Below are positions 43,980 to 55,000 of a stretch of DNA of 64,000 bases, in pieces (within the stretch, counting starts at the first letter, position 1; each line of letters begins with the position of its first letter). The DNA lies in NCBI GenBank assembly GCA_963969365.1, contig OZ017755.1:1612001-1676000 (forward strand). The letters run 5' to 3'. Source of the DNA: Asterochloris sp. CNOR1. Lineage: Eukaryota > Chlorophyta > Trebouxiophyceae > Trebouxiales > Trebouxiaceae. The position numbers and the translations under genes are program-made. A model generated the notes under the pieces. That model saw only the letters and a program-made list of their open reading frames with translations, was not told where the DNA came from and did no database searches.

Positions 43980-46285
43980 ATGCAGCAGGCACTCATGAAG
44001 AGCGCGATCAACTCGAGCTGCGCGATCACAGCCAGGCCCTCTCAGTCCCAGAGGCCGTCAGCAAGGGGCACAGTGTCAGTCCAAGCAGGCCGCCAAGTGG
44101 GTCCGCCACTGGAAGTTTGCATACTCATCACGCTGCATGCACAGCAATCCGGGCACAGTGCTCTGCAAACTCTCCAGATGCTGCCCCAACAGTTCAGTAA
44201 TGGTCAAACTGCATTTAGCAGCGCACTCTATCCAAAGGATCTTGTGGCGTGCAGGATGCACAGCAGCCACCCCTGCTCAAGCTTTTCGGCGCAGCTGCTG
44301 CTGCCCAGCTGACCCTGTTCCCCATCGCAGGTTTGTCCAGCATTTGGGTCGAACTCAACCTGAGTCATTGCTCGTTGGAACCTGCCCTCCTTGGCATGCC
44401 ATGGCTGCATGCCCACCATGCAAGGAGCACATTGTGGCTGTCTGCCCTCACTAACCTGTTTCAGCTCCTCTAACTCGCAGAACTATGTACAATGAATTGA
44501 TGTGCAGGGGCTGCCTTGGCAGACCAAGGCAACGTGCCCCAGGCTGGCAGGTGACCCTGATCCCGATATGAAAGCTGACAGCCCCATCGTTGTGCTGGCA
44601 TGCGCTCATGAGATGATCTGCCATCACTGCTCATGTGCTGAGTGAAGCCGCTGGGAACCTGCCTCAGCCATCCATGGTGCTGCTGTACATGCTGCAGTCA
44701 GGCATTGCTCACGTCTTGAGTCGTCTGCAGTGTGAGCCAGGCAGTGAGCAAGGCTGGCAAGGCGGCAGTGCGCAGCCTGCCTGATGCGCCAGACATCAGC
44801 AACCCCAGGTGTGCCCATCAGGGGGCTACTCTGCTGCAGATTGTGTGTGGTTCTCCCGCCTTTGTTGACGCCAGTAGAGACCGCATGCTTGCTGGGCACT
44901 GAATGTCACTTCGCAGGCCGGCGGGGGGGTGCTCAGGCCCATCACAGCAGTCTCTGTGGGCCTGATCAACACAATGAGTCCTTGTTGTCGGGGCTGCAGG
45001 AGCTCCACAGAGACAGCGGGCACAGTAGGCAGCTCTGCCGAGCTGCCTAAGTCAACTGCCAGCAACGCAGTGGCTGAGGTCTCAGTGGCAGGTGAGCAGC
45101 ATGTCCCATTGCAAAGCTGACTTGAATCCACACGCTGTGTTCAAGGTGCATGTCTTCCACATGTGCCTGCATGACCAGGTGTGTTGAGCAAAGTACTTGA
45201 AGCAGATCTTTTTCAATGTTGTCCTGCTGATCACAACTCCTGCAATGCCACGACTGCCAGCAAATGTGTTGTCCATGCCAGCAGGGCACCTCACTCAGAC
45301 CTGCCAGTCACTTGTGCTCTGCTGCCACAGGTGAAGCCAACCTGCCGAGCGCTGGCAAAGCCAGCAAGGCTGCCAGCGACCTGGGCAAGAAGGCGGTGAA
45401 CAGTCTGCCCAATGCCCCAGACCTGAGCAACCCCAAGGGCTCAAAGGACTCATCATTCCCAACAGTCGGGAAGGCAACCAAGCCAGGCAACCCTCTTGTG
45501 GTGAGCCTTGCCCTGGCCTTCCCATGCATAGGCTGTGGTGCCTGTCTGATGCTGTGTGCAGGTGTTACCAGCCCTCATGGCCTCCTGTTTGTCTCGGAGT
45601 GTACAGCATTAGAAGTGCCACCACTGTGTCCATGGAAGCCCTCCAATGCCTTGTGCAGGACACTTCTGAGGTCCCAATCCCGTCTCGCACCCCCGACAAG
45701 CAGCAGGATGTCTTCAAGCAGCTGAGCGACACGGTGAGCACCCAGCATATGCCTGCTTGATGCTTTCTCCACGCTGCAGCTCTGCGATGTCTTGGCCAGG
45801 TTGGAGAAGGGAGGCACCTCATCATGCACAATACATGCAGCTGCTTCCAGGGAGCCCTTTGCACAATGAGGTGCCCAGTGCCGTCCCCAGCTCGTTCAGG
45901 CAGATAGGAGGAAACTCCTGCCAGCTGCAATGATGCATATGCCTCCAGTCTTGCAGCTTGGTCTGGAAGTCATGCCTGTCCCTGTACCTGCAGGCTGATC
46001 GTGTTACCCCCAACCCTGGCAGAGATGCAGGGAAGGCTGCAGGGGATGCGCTCAACGACAGTAATGCGTTCAGCCCCAAGGATGCCCTCAGCAAGGTGAG
46101 ACATCTGCGGTGTCGTAGTTCACTGCTGCCTTGGATGGCTCCCTGCACTCAGTTCCTGTTGTCTGGGCGCCTTTTCAGTCAATCAAGCTTTGACACTGCT
46201 GCAGGCTAGCAAGGACCCTCTGGGTGTGGCAAAAGACAACCCCACTGCCAAGGACTTGGGCATTAAGTCTAACGTGCTGAAGTAA
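43980..46285 (+). CDS. Repetitive protein with thylakoid-lumen targeting leader
   Basis: I recognise no family. Nine exons join in phase with standard GT-AG borders: 43980-44096, 44264-44330, 44508-44550, 44731-44808, 45000-45091, 45331-45500, 45659-45733, 45994-46095, 46205-46285, giving 274 residues. Residues 1-39 (MQQALMKSAINSSCAITARP onward, Ser/Arg/Gln-rich, no acids) look like a plastid transit peptide. Then LLKLFGAAAAAQLTLFPIAG and AALA|DQGN form a hydrophobic core with an AxA-type cleavage site, as in thylakoid lumen precursors. The mature part is hydrophilic and repetitive: AGKAAVRSLPDAPDISNP recurs as LGKKAVNSLPNAPDLSNP, with related VTPNPGRDAGKAAGDALND and KDNPTAKDLGIKSN. Lys, Asp, Pro and Asn are abundant and mature-region Cys seems absent, so it is probably disordered. 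A lumenal location is an inference from the leader. Confidence 0.8.
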
Positions 46286-46402
46286 CTGTGTCACAGCGAG
46301 TCCATGAGTGTACAAATGAATCTCATAAGGCAGCAACATGCTTTTGAGTCCGCTGCAACAGTTTTGCTGGAGTGAGAGTGGTGCTACAGTTGCAGAACAC
46401 AA

Positions 46403-46407
46403 TGTAA
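46403..46407 (+). terminator. Candidate TGTAA polyadenylation signal
   Basis: TGTAA is the common poly(A) signal in many green algae. This copy lies about 118 bp after the stop codon of the lumen-targeted protein gene, in the gap before the convergent PRISE gene. Confidence 0.4.
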
Positions 46408-46619
46408 AGTGAATGCAAAGCTGGTCTCATTAGACTGCAACTTGCCAACCTAAAAGAAAGAGCCGCTGTGTGCTGTGTACTTGATCAAGTTGCTCACTAA
46501 CTCCTTGTGTTGCAGGTCCATCTACTGCTGACTGTTTCAGTGCAAACTGGCTTCGTGCATATCACACATTGGTGAGAAGGAGCATGGGTGGGACAGCTGA
46601 TGTGTCCAGTATACATCTG

Positions 46620-49600
46620 TCAGTACAGGTGCCCAGTCTCTGCGGGTGCAATGCAGTCATCATCTGGAGTGCAGCACAAGCATGCAACAGAGCCCCGGCT
46701 TTTTGGTGCATGCAGATACATGGGGATGATGCGCCGCTTCTGAAGCTCTCTGAACTGACGACAGTACATCTGCAGGTGCAGGCAGCAACTGTGGCTCAGT
46801 GCAGCACAGAGAGCAGATTGCCCAGCAAGCAATCTCCTCTTCACAGCACTGTAGGATGCACCAGTCCACAAAGCTCAAAAGGCAGCAACCATGGCTCACT
46901 GAGGAGGACTTTAAGCTGCTCAGCAAGCAAGCTGCTATGAAAACAGCGCAACAAAGCAGCATGCCCCAGTCTGTGAGGGCTCACAGAGGCAGCCAGCACA
47001 AAGACTTTGGCACAGTGCACAAACATCGACAAGCCACACAGAGGACTGCACCTTTGCCCACTGAACAGTTGCTGGTACTGGTACAGCGCTTACCAGCACA
47101 ACAAGCAGCTCGTACCACCAGAGATATTGGACACTCACCTCATCAGTGTCAATCATCATCTTGTGGAACCCAGTCTGTTTCAGCTTATTGCAATTCTGAA
47201 ACCTGCAACCATGAGCAAGGATGCCAAACTTTGATCAAGGGGATGGCGCCATATGTTTTGCAGTGTCCTTGCAAATGATGGCCTGCGGCAGCCGTAATGA
47301 AGGATAGCAGTCCTTGGCACTGTCAGGCATGGCAACTCTCTGAGCGCAGTGAACGAAAGCTTCACAGCAGCTTAAGCTGGCTGTGGGCATGCTGAACCAT
47401 GCTGAATCATGTTGAAGAGAAAGCGAGGCTTCTGTCTGGCAGGGCTGCAGGAGCAGCTTGCCCAGGCAGCTCCAGGGCAGGTTGCAGAACACAGCTGTAC
47501 AGCGACTGTTCTGCAGAGCTCACCAGTCGCAGGGCTGGTTCACCACAAAGTCCATGAACTCCCAGGTGGAGATCTCCTCATAGCTGTGCTTGGCCAGGTC
47601 ATGCCTCTGCAGTAGCAGGCATGCAGATCTGGTGCAGCGGGGAGGGTACTGGGACTGACGGCGCCTCTACAACACAATGCATTGCAATGCAGCAGGGAGG
47701 CTGTTGGCATGCAGAAGGTCCTTTGCCAGCAGCCAGCTGCTTAGGCCATTGCTTGATCAGATCAGAAGAAAGTGCTGCAACCGAAAGCTGTTTGAGTGCA
47801 GAAGGTTCTTGGCTCGCAGCCTGCTGCCTCAGGCCCTTGAGCACACATAGGCATCACCGCCAAGCACACAGCACTTTGCGGGTGAGCTGAACTGCAAAGG
47901 TCCAAGCAATACAAGGGGCAGCAAAACAGTTCCTGGGACTGGCACCACTTGCCTGCACAAGCCTGTCCCAAATGGGGCCCTTGTCCTTCATCATTGCAGG
48001 CAGCCTGCAGGCCACCAGCGGCATTGGAGGCCCAGACTCCAGCCCAAAGAATGCCGCCAGCTTGGGCCACAACTGCAACCAGGAGATGACTTGTTTTGAT
48101 GCAAATCTGTTTCCAAGCCAATCCCAATCCAAAAATAACCCGCCGCGATTACATTGTGTGGGTAGCATGACATGCACACCTGCAACGTAGCTCTGCAACA
48201 CACGAACAGGCATGTTTCTCCCAGGTTGGCACTTGATCTTTCAGTAAGGCCTGCTGCTCAAGCAGAGGCGTGGCCCTTGTCAGGAGGGGACCTGACATGC
48301 ACTTGTGCGCCTGGTAGGAGCCAGCCTCCATGGCGGCTGGCTATACTACCCTCTCAAGCACAGCTGAATGGTTTAGCTGAGGCACCAGCTGGCGTGCTTT
48401 CACTGATGGCAGCCCACACGTGGGGCAGGTGGTTGCACCAGCTGCTCCCAGGTCATGCCAGCGATGGCGTCATCAGGAGCAGTCTCCCCCTACCCCCCAG
48501 AGAAACTCTCAAGGCGCACCTCAGACCACCGGAAGGTGTCCCCATTGTTGATGTTGAACGCTTGGTTGGCGCACTCAGGGGTCGTGGAGCAGTGGATGGC
48601 AGCCTCTGCCAGCAGGTCAGCATCACACACCTGCAAGCAGGTGACGTGAGCAGCTGCCAGGGCTGTGCTCAGGGAGTGCTGCTGACACCAGTGCTGCTGC
48701 TCTCTGAAAGCAAGCGGGCGCACAACAGCATGGGAGCCGCCACCTTTGACCACAGGGGCCTCGAGGTCAAGTACAACAGAGCATGCAGCAGTTGCATTCA
48801 AAGCAAGCAGTCAGGCAAGGAGCTAGGGCGGAGTTCGGCAGCTCACATCGTTTACAGCGTTCCAGGACGTCATGCTGCCAGGGAACCTGCAGGGGACCAC
48901 ATGGGACTGCTGCATCATGCATCAGCGTGACACATGATGCTGCTGCGTTGCTGCTGCAGCGCATCTTGCAGTCTGCACCAGCAGGGCAGACAGCCATGGC
49001 AGGGGGCACAACCCAGGAGCAGTATGTGGCAGGCATCGCCGACCAGTGCTCTAAACATCAATGCAGCAGCTGCCCCATGAAGGCCTCTGAAGGGCCTCAC
49101 ATCAGCCCATTTTATGCCTCACCTCATCTGAATCTTGAGCTCCTTGCAGATGCACGCGTATGTGGCAATGCTCATCGTAATGTTCATGAAACTGCAGCAG
49201 GTGGGGAATGGTCTTAGGAAACCAGAGGCATGCCCAACATGGATCCGTCTCTGCTAATAAACACAGATGACACATGCGCAGGGCAGCAATGTGCTGGAGG
49301 GCTGCCTTGCAAGTGTACGGCGGCACCATGGCCCACTGACTGGCTGAACTTCTAGGAGATCCCCTTCTGCTGTCAGTAGCTTAGGAGGTCTGTCAAGCAG
49401 AACATAGATGGCAGCTCATGGCCCATATATACCTCAGATGAAGCTGCTGCAGGCAGAGTTCTGAACCTACCTGCCAGCACAGCACCTGTTGAAGCTGTTG
49501 CGGGCAGCAGCGCAGGTGCCACCTTGCACTGTGGCCCCTGTCAAGCTGCTGCAGATGGAGGGACCCATGCCTACCTGCCCCGGCTGAAGCCTGCTACAGG

Positions 49601-51777
49601 GTCTGGGCGCAGGGATGACCAGCTCCACTCTGCTCCATGGTCCACCCTGTTCTGGCAGTAGTCCTGCAGGTCACAGTGCAAGTGATCTGAGCTGGATGTG
49701 GACCAGAGAACACACACTACACAGGCAAGGCAGACTGGAGCATCAATGCTTGCTCGACAGTCTGCAAAGCCAACAGTGTACTGTAACCAAAACTTGTCGG
49801 CCCCTATCTGCCAGTGTACCGTAAGCCTGAGATGGATATCTACATGCAGAGGCGGTGCATTATCAAGCCACAAATAATCCTGCAGCATGTTATTGACTCG
49901 CCAAGCTGAAGCAGGCTGCCAGATTGCATTGTAGGCAGTAGTTGTGCGATGCCCTGCCAGCCTGAGTCCAGGCAGCAAGGAGCTAGGGCATCCTGGCAGC
50001 AGACGCATGAAGAGATGCTAGGCTGAGCTCCAGGAACTACAGGCAGCTGTGCTGACTTGCCTGCATGTCGTGGTAGAACGACGCTGGCGGCATGGGCCTG
50101 CACAGCAGGGTAAGTGCCCGTCTTAGACAAGGTGAGAGATTATGAGTGCCTGCCAGATCACATGCTGGGACACATCCCCAATGACACCCACGTGACTTGA
50201 GAGGACTTGGTCAGGCAGCTGCGAGCCAGCTCATCTCTGCCAGGGCTTCCCAGGATGACACAAGCAAGCAACTCCCTGCTGTTCACCTTGGATCATCTTC
50301 ATTGGCAGGCGTCTTCATGATGCCCACAGACTGCCCATACCATTTCCCGCCTGCAGTTTATGTGTGGTTGGTGGTGAGCCCGTTTTCATGCAAGCCAGAC
50401 ACAGGTGTTGCAACTTGCTGCAGCAAGTCCTGTGTTGTTGGGTAGGGCAACCATCACTCTGCAGAGCTGAGTGCCGCCAGTGAGCGGATGCAAGGATGCA
50501 GCGCATGTATGTGCAGCAGTGCAGGATCTGCAGGAAGGATCTGCCTGCAGGGACCATCAGGCAGCAGCGATGCTGCTTATCAACATGCACAGCCACAGAT
50601 GATCAGCGCCAAAAGCCACAACCCCATCAGAGTGGCAGCTTGCTGCGGAGGTGCGACAAGCCTCACCAGCATTGAAGTACACGTGCTGCAAGGGGTTGCG
50701 TGCAGCCTCCAGCGCCTCTATGATGTTCTTGTGCATCCCCACGTTGACTTCCGTGTCCGACAGGTTGTCGCCTGCACAAAGCAGGGGAGCCAGTTGTACT
50801 GCAGCCAGCATAGACCTGCAGGCAGCTGTGGGGAGGGCCCGCAGCGGCACCTGCGCAAGGGAGGGCAGCAGGGTCACAGTCCATCTGCACGAGCTGCTGC
50901 CAGGAGCCCATACCCTGGAGGTGACACTCCCATCAAAGCAGTCGCGCTGCTGCAGTGCACCTCTGCGAAGGGCTTCCTGTACCCCTGTGCAGAGAAGCGC
51001 AGTGCACCCACAGCGTATGCACTGGCTGTCAAGCAGGCTTGCCAATATTGCGCACAAGGGCAGCCCCAGAGCATCCAGGTGCATCGGCTGTACAGAGCAG
51101 GCTGGATCAGGACCATGCATGCACGGGCTGTGCCAGCCCAGACCCCACGGGGGGGCACATCTGCCACTGCCTGAATGTTTACCTGTGTTGGCGAAGGCGT
51201 TTTGGAAAAGGTGGGTGACATCTTTGATGCACTTCTCCCTCATGGCCTCCTGCAAGTCCTTCATCTTCAGAAGGTCAGCCTGCAGCACAGCGAGTAAATT
51301 CTTGGAAGCAGCATTTGGGGCTCAAACTCATATGGACCGGTACACAGCAGGCAGCACCTTGAAACATTGTCAGCCCACCTTCACATGAACCACTTCCTTC
51401 CCAACATCATAGAGTGGCCTTCTGCTGCAGGCATAGATCTTCTTGAATCGGCCATCCTTTGCCAGTTGCTGCAATGAGATGGCGGCATGTCAGTTGCCCA
51501 TTGTGATGACAAGGACACAGGCAACTTGCTACATGAAGAGGCACAGCGCACAACTCAGCTGTACAGCTGCACGGAGCCCAATATGCGCATGCATCCCAAA
51601 ACAATGCAGATCTGGCCTGACCTGGATGAGGTGCACGCTGCTGATGCCTGTAGCCCCTGTGACAAAGGCTACCAGACTGGTCTGTGTGTGGCCATTCCGC
51701 TCCTGATCGTGCAGGTTCTTCTCGGGAGGGCAGGCATCATTGGGGCTGCCCTCAGATTCCAGTTTTCTGGCCGGCAT
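46620..51777 (-). CDS. PRISE-family enone reductase (progesterone 5-beta-reductase/iridoid-synthase-like)
   Basis: An NAD(P)H-dependent short-chain-dehydrogenase-like reductase of activated C=C bonds; the natural substrate is unknown. In order: SLVAFVTGATGISS (about 51680, dinucleotide loop), QLAKDGRFKKIYACSRRPLY (about 51470), DLLKMKDLQEAMREKCIKDV (about 51260), DTEVNVGMHKNIIEALEA (about 50740), GGKWYGQSVGIMKTPANEDD (about 50350, with the family Lys), MPPASFYHDMQ (about 50090), GAEWSWSSLRPDPVAGFS (about 49590), MNITMSIATYACICKELKIQ (about 49180), FPGSMTSWNAVND (about 48870), VCDADLLAEAAIHCSTTPEC and FNINNGDTFRWSE (about 48640-48530), WPKLAAFFGLESGPPMPL (about 48060), KHSYEEISTWEFMDFVVNQP (about 47550), LKQTGFHKMMIDTDE (about 47150), RQFRELQKRRIIP (about 46760). 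The usual FYY(D) motif reads FYHD. The intron after FYHDMQ uses a GC donor (CAG|GCAAGT at 50061). The protein runs about 35 residues past the usual RIIP end, unless a 3' intron was missed. Confidence 0.88.
47700..47845 (-). repeat. Two-copy ~85-bp intronic duplication
   Basis: ggcatgcagaaggtcctttg with cagcagccagctgcttaggc (47707 onward) is repeated as gagtgcagaaggttcttgg with cgcagcctgctgcctcaggc (47795 onward). It is inside an intron of the PRISE gene. Confidence 0.55.
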
Positions 51778-52008
51778 GGCCCAAAACTCCTGATCTGCAG
51801 TGTTGAGGGCGAATCCCTTGAAGAAGATCAGATGGGGTCAAGTGCATATCAGCATTCACCTTCCGATCCTATGTCCTGCGGAACAGGCACTGCTGTAGCC
51901 TCTCCCAACCTGAGCTTCAAGGCAAGGCAGCTTGCAGGAAGTAAAAAACAAGGCATGTGGAAACGCAAGTGCGCCCCCGACTCCTCTGTGCTCTGAGCAG
52001 CAGGCGGT
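51778..52008. promoter_or_regulatory. Divergent promoter region, 231 bp
   Basis: Separates the opposing start codons of the PRISE reductase (51777) and the antiporter (52009). No motif recognised. Confidence 0.3.
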
Positions 52009-55000
52009 ATGCCAGCTGCATCTGGAGGTTTGGAGGGACATGAGAGGCGGACTGAACCAAAGCTGAGCAGAACAACACCCAAAACTAATGGACACCCGCC
52101 AGATGCTATGGACATGTTGAACAAGTGAGAGGCACTGGCTGCAGCTGACTGCCTGCATGTGACTGCAGTGCTGATGCTTGTCTTTGGCAAGCTCACCAAG
52201 CTCTGTGCTGCAGGAGCAGCACAAAGCTGTACTCAGGCTCGCTGGACATTGACAGCACCGCCAGTAGCACTGGCAAGGAGAGGGAGGGGCACAGAGCACC
52301 CGCTGATGCCTCGAGCGGCCCCCAGATCACAGTGAATCACAGCTCCAGTGGCAAGGTCCAGCGCCACCGAACCAGGAAGGACAGCAGACATGACTCTTGG
52401 CTGCACCTCCCCAACATGGCCAACATGGTGCGGCCCAGGTGCGCGCTGAGCCCGCACCCATGTTGTCCAGGCTTAAGCAGGGCACGTATATGACAGGTTG
52501 AGGCGCTCTTGTCGGGTGTCCTCAGCAGGCTTTTCTGTGCATGTGAGGCTGTGTAAGACACGTGTTACTTTGTAACCCTCCATTGGTGCATCAGCATACA
52601 TTGCTGCAAGTTCTGCAGAATCCCTTTTCAGTCTGGACACCCTTTGGACTAAGCTCGATTTGCTGATTACAGCGTCTTGGGGACGTATCTGACTTGACAG
52701 GCCAAGGCAATGAACATGTCATCAAAGGCTTTACAGTCTCATCAGCCATCTGGCAAAGCTGCCACACTGATGTGCGTGCAAAACTGTCTCCTCTGGATGG
52801 CTCAGACTTTCTCAAAGTCTATTATGCAGAGCGCTTGCCTCTGCCATCTCAGCATGCTGTCCGTCTCTGACAGGTGGCCTTTGTGCAATGTTGGTCGTTG
52901 ACTGTTGTGCAGGCGCCAGACGCGGCGGGAACGTGCCACAGAAAGCATCTTGGCAGGCATCCGGCGCCACTATGGATCAGCGCTGAACGTACTGTCCTAC
53001 ATCGCTCTAGGGCTGGTCCTGTATGCAGGTGCAGGCTCTGTGCAGGCTGCCTTTCCCCGCCCCTTGCTGTCCACGATGCCCAACCTTTGCTGCTTGCTGC
53101 TCCCTGTCAGTAGGATGGGTGGCTGTCTTGATGCCAGCGTCAGTCCCAGGGAAGCAGTGAGAATTATTTGCAGGGCTGGCAGACAGCGCATGGCCCCTGC
53201 CTGTCCTGTCAGCTGGACTGGGGTGGCTCAGAACAAGGTCATGTCTTCTCGGCAAGGCAGGCAGAAAACACATGGCCCCTGCCTGTCTCATCTGGTTGAC
53301 GTCAGGAAGACAGTGCATGGCTTTGCCTGCCCCGTCTGCTGCTGGGCTGTTGCCGTGCTGCCTGCAGCCCTACGATTGCTGCTGGGCTGGTGCATGCACC
53401 AGACAGCAGTGCGACATGTGTCAGTCTTTGCTTCTGCCTGCAGCTCTGTACCTGCTGCTGGGTGGGCCCATGCTGCCCCCCAACAAGGGGTGGGCGGTGT
53501 TCCTCCTCTGGATCTGTGCCCATGCTGGCGGCTACATTGCTGCGAGGGTTAACCTGCCACCTCTGCTGGGGATGCTGGTCGCTGGAATCATCCTGCAGAA
53601 TATTCCCCAAGGTGAGCTGTGGCTGCAGCTCTGTGAGACACCTCTGAGGAGCATGGCAAACTCCCTGCTCAAGCCTGGCTCTTCTGTTCTCAACACTCCA
53701 TGCCCGGCGATGACCTTCGTGCTCCACTGGGCATATCATCAGACCCTGCCTAGCCTCATGGGACAGCGAAGCACCATACAGTGGTCTTAAGCTGCCCCGC
53801 CATATGCTGAACCCAGAACCATACCTGCTGAGAGGCCAGCAATGCAGAAGACTGTTTTGTTCATGCACAAATTCACAGTGAAGAGCCTGGCTGTGACCTA
53901 GGCAAACCCCGAGCTGCCTTTCTTATGAACTGCAGAGCGTGTCAATGCCCAGCGCACCCAGACGCTGCGTTGCTGCAATGCTGCAGATCCCGTCAAAAAT
54001 CTGCCGTCCAGTTGGGGCACCAAGATCCGAACAGGAGGCCTGGCAGTCATCCTGCTGAGGGCAGGGCTGAAGATTGACAAAGTAGCTTTCAATCGTGCCC
54101 CGCTGTAAGTCGGTCTGCTGTGTCTCTTGGACCAGCAACAGTACACCATTGTGGCTGTTTGCAGGGTTGCATATGAAGATCAGGGTGCCTGGAGCGCCCC
54201 ACTGTTAGACCAACTGCAGTTTGTCTCAGAGGCAGTCTGCTTGGTACAACCTTATCATGTATGAGTATATGTATGTGTGTGTGGCACCATGTCACACCAG
54301 GCGCATTGCTGCCTTTTGGCCTGCGCATATACTTTGCATGCCTGACATGAACAGCGCTCAGCCATGGCAATGCGGCTGCATGTGCCCTTGTTTGCGAGCC
54401 ACTGTTTGGACTTCTGCCCTGTGCCACCATTCGGCTGACAGGCTGTCATTGCTGCCCTGTAGAGTGGTGCTGAGGCTGGCGCTGGTGCCCATGCTGTGTG
54501 AAGCTGTCGTCGACTCCTGGCTGTACTACTGGTGGGTCATAGCCCTTATCTTTGACTTTTCCTGCTGCTAGCATGGGATCCTGCCTGAACAGTGCGACAC
54601 CCCACACCAACCCTTGTCTGCTTCCTGCTGCACCATGCTCCAGGTGCTTCAGTCACCTCCAGGCCATCTGGTGTGTTCAGAGCTGCCACGTGCACGCAGG
54701 CTGACTTGCAAGTGCGTGTCTGCTGACAGGCTGTTCAAGATGCCCATTGCCCTGTCCTTCACTGCGGGCTTCATCCAGTCAGCCATCTCCCCCACAGTGC
54801 TGGTGACAGGCATGCTGGAGCTGCAGCGACAGGGGCTGGGCCAGGACAAAGGTGGGTGCCTGACTCTGCTGCCACCCTTGCTGTGCTGTGTTTGCCTGGC
54901 ATCTGCCAGACAGGTACGCAGTCTGTTTAGCTTTGCAAGCTCACCCTTGTCGCACAATGACATTGGGCTTCCCAAATTGCCTGCCATCCTCTCAGTACGC

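Noticed and set aside
47235-47275. tRNA or small RNA gene in intron-rich gaps
   Set aside because: No cloverleaf-capable segment with A/B boxes was seen here or elsewhere in the window.
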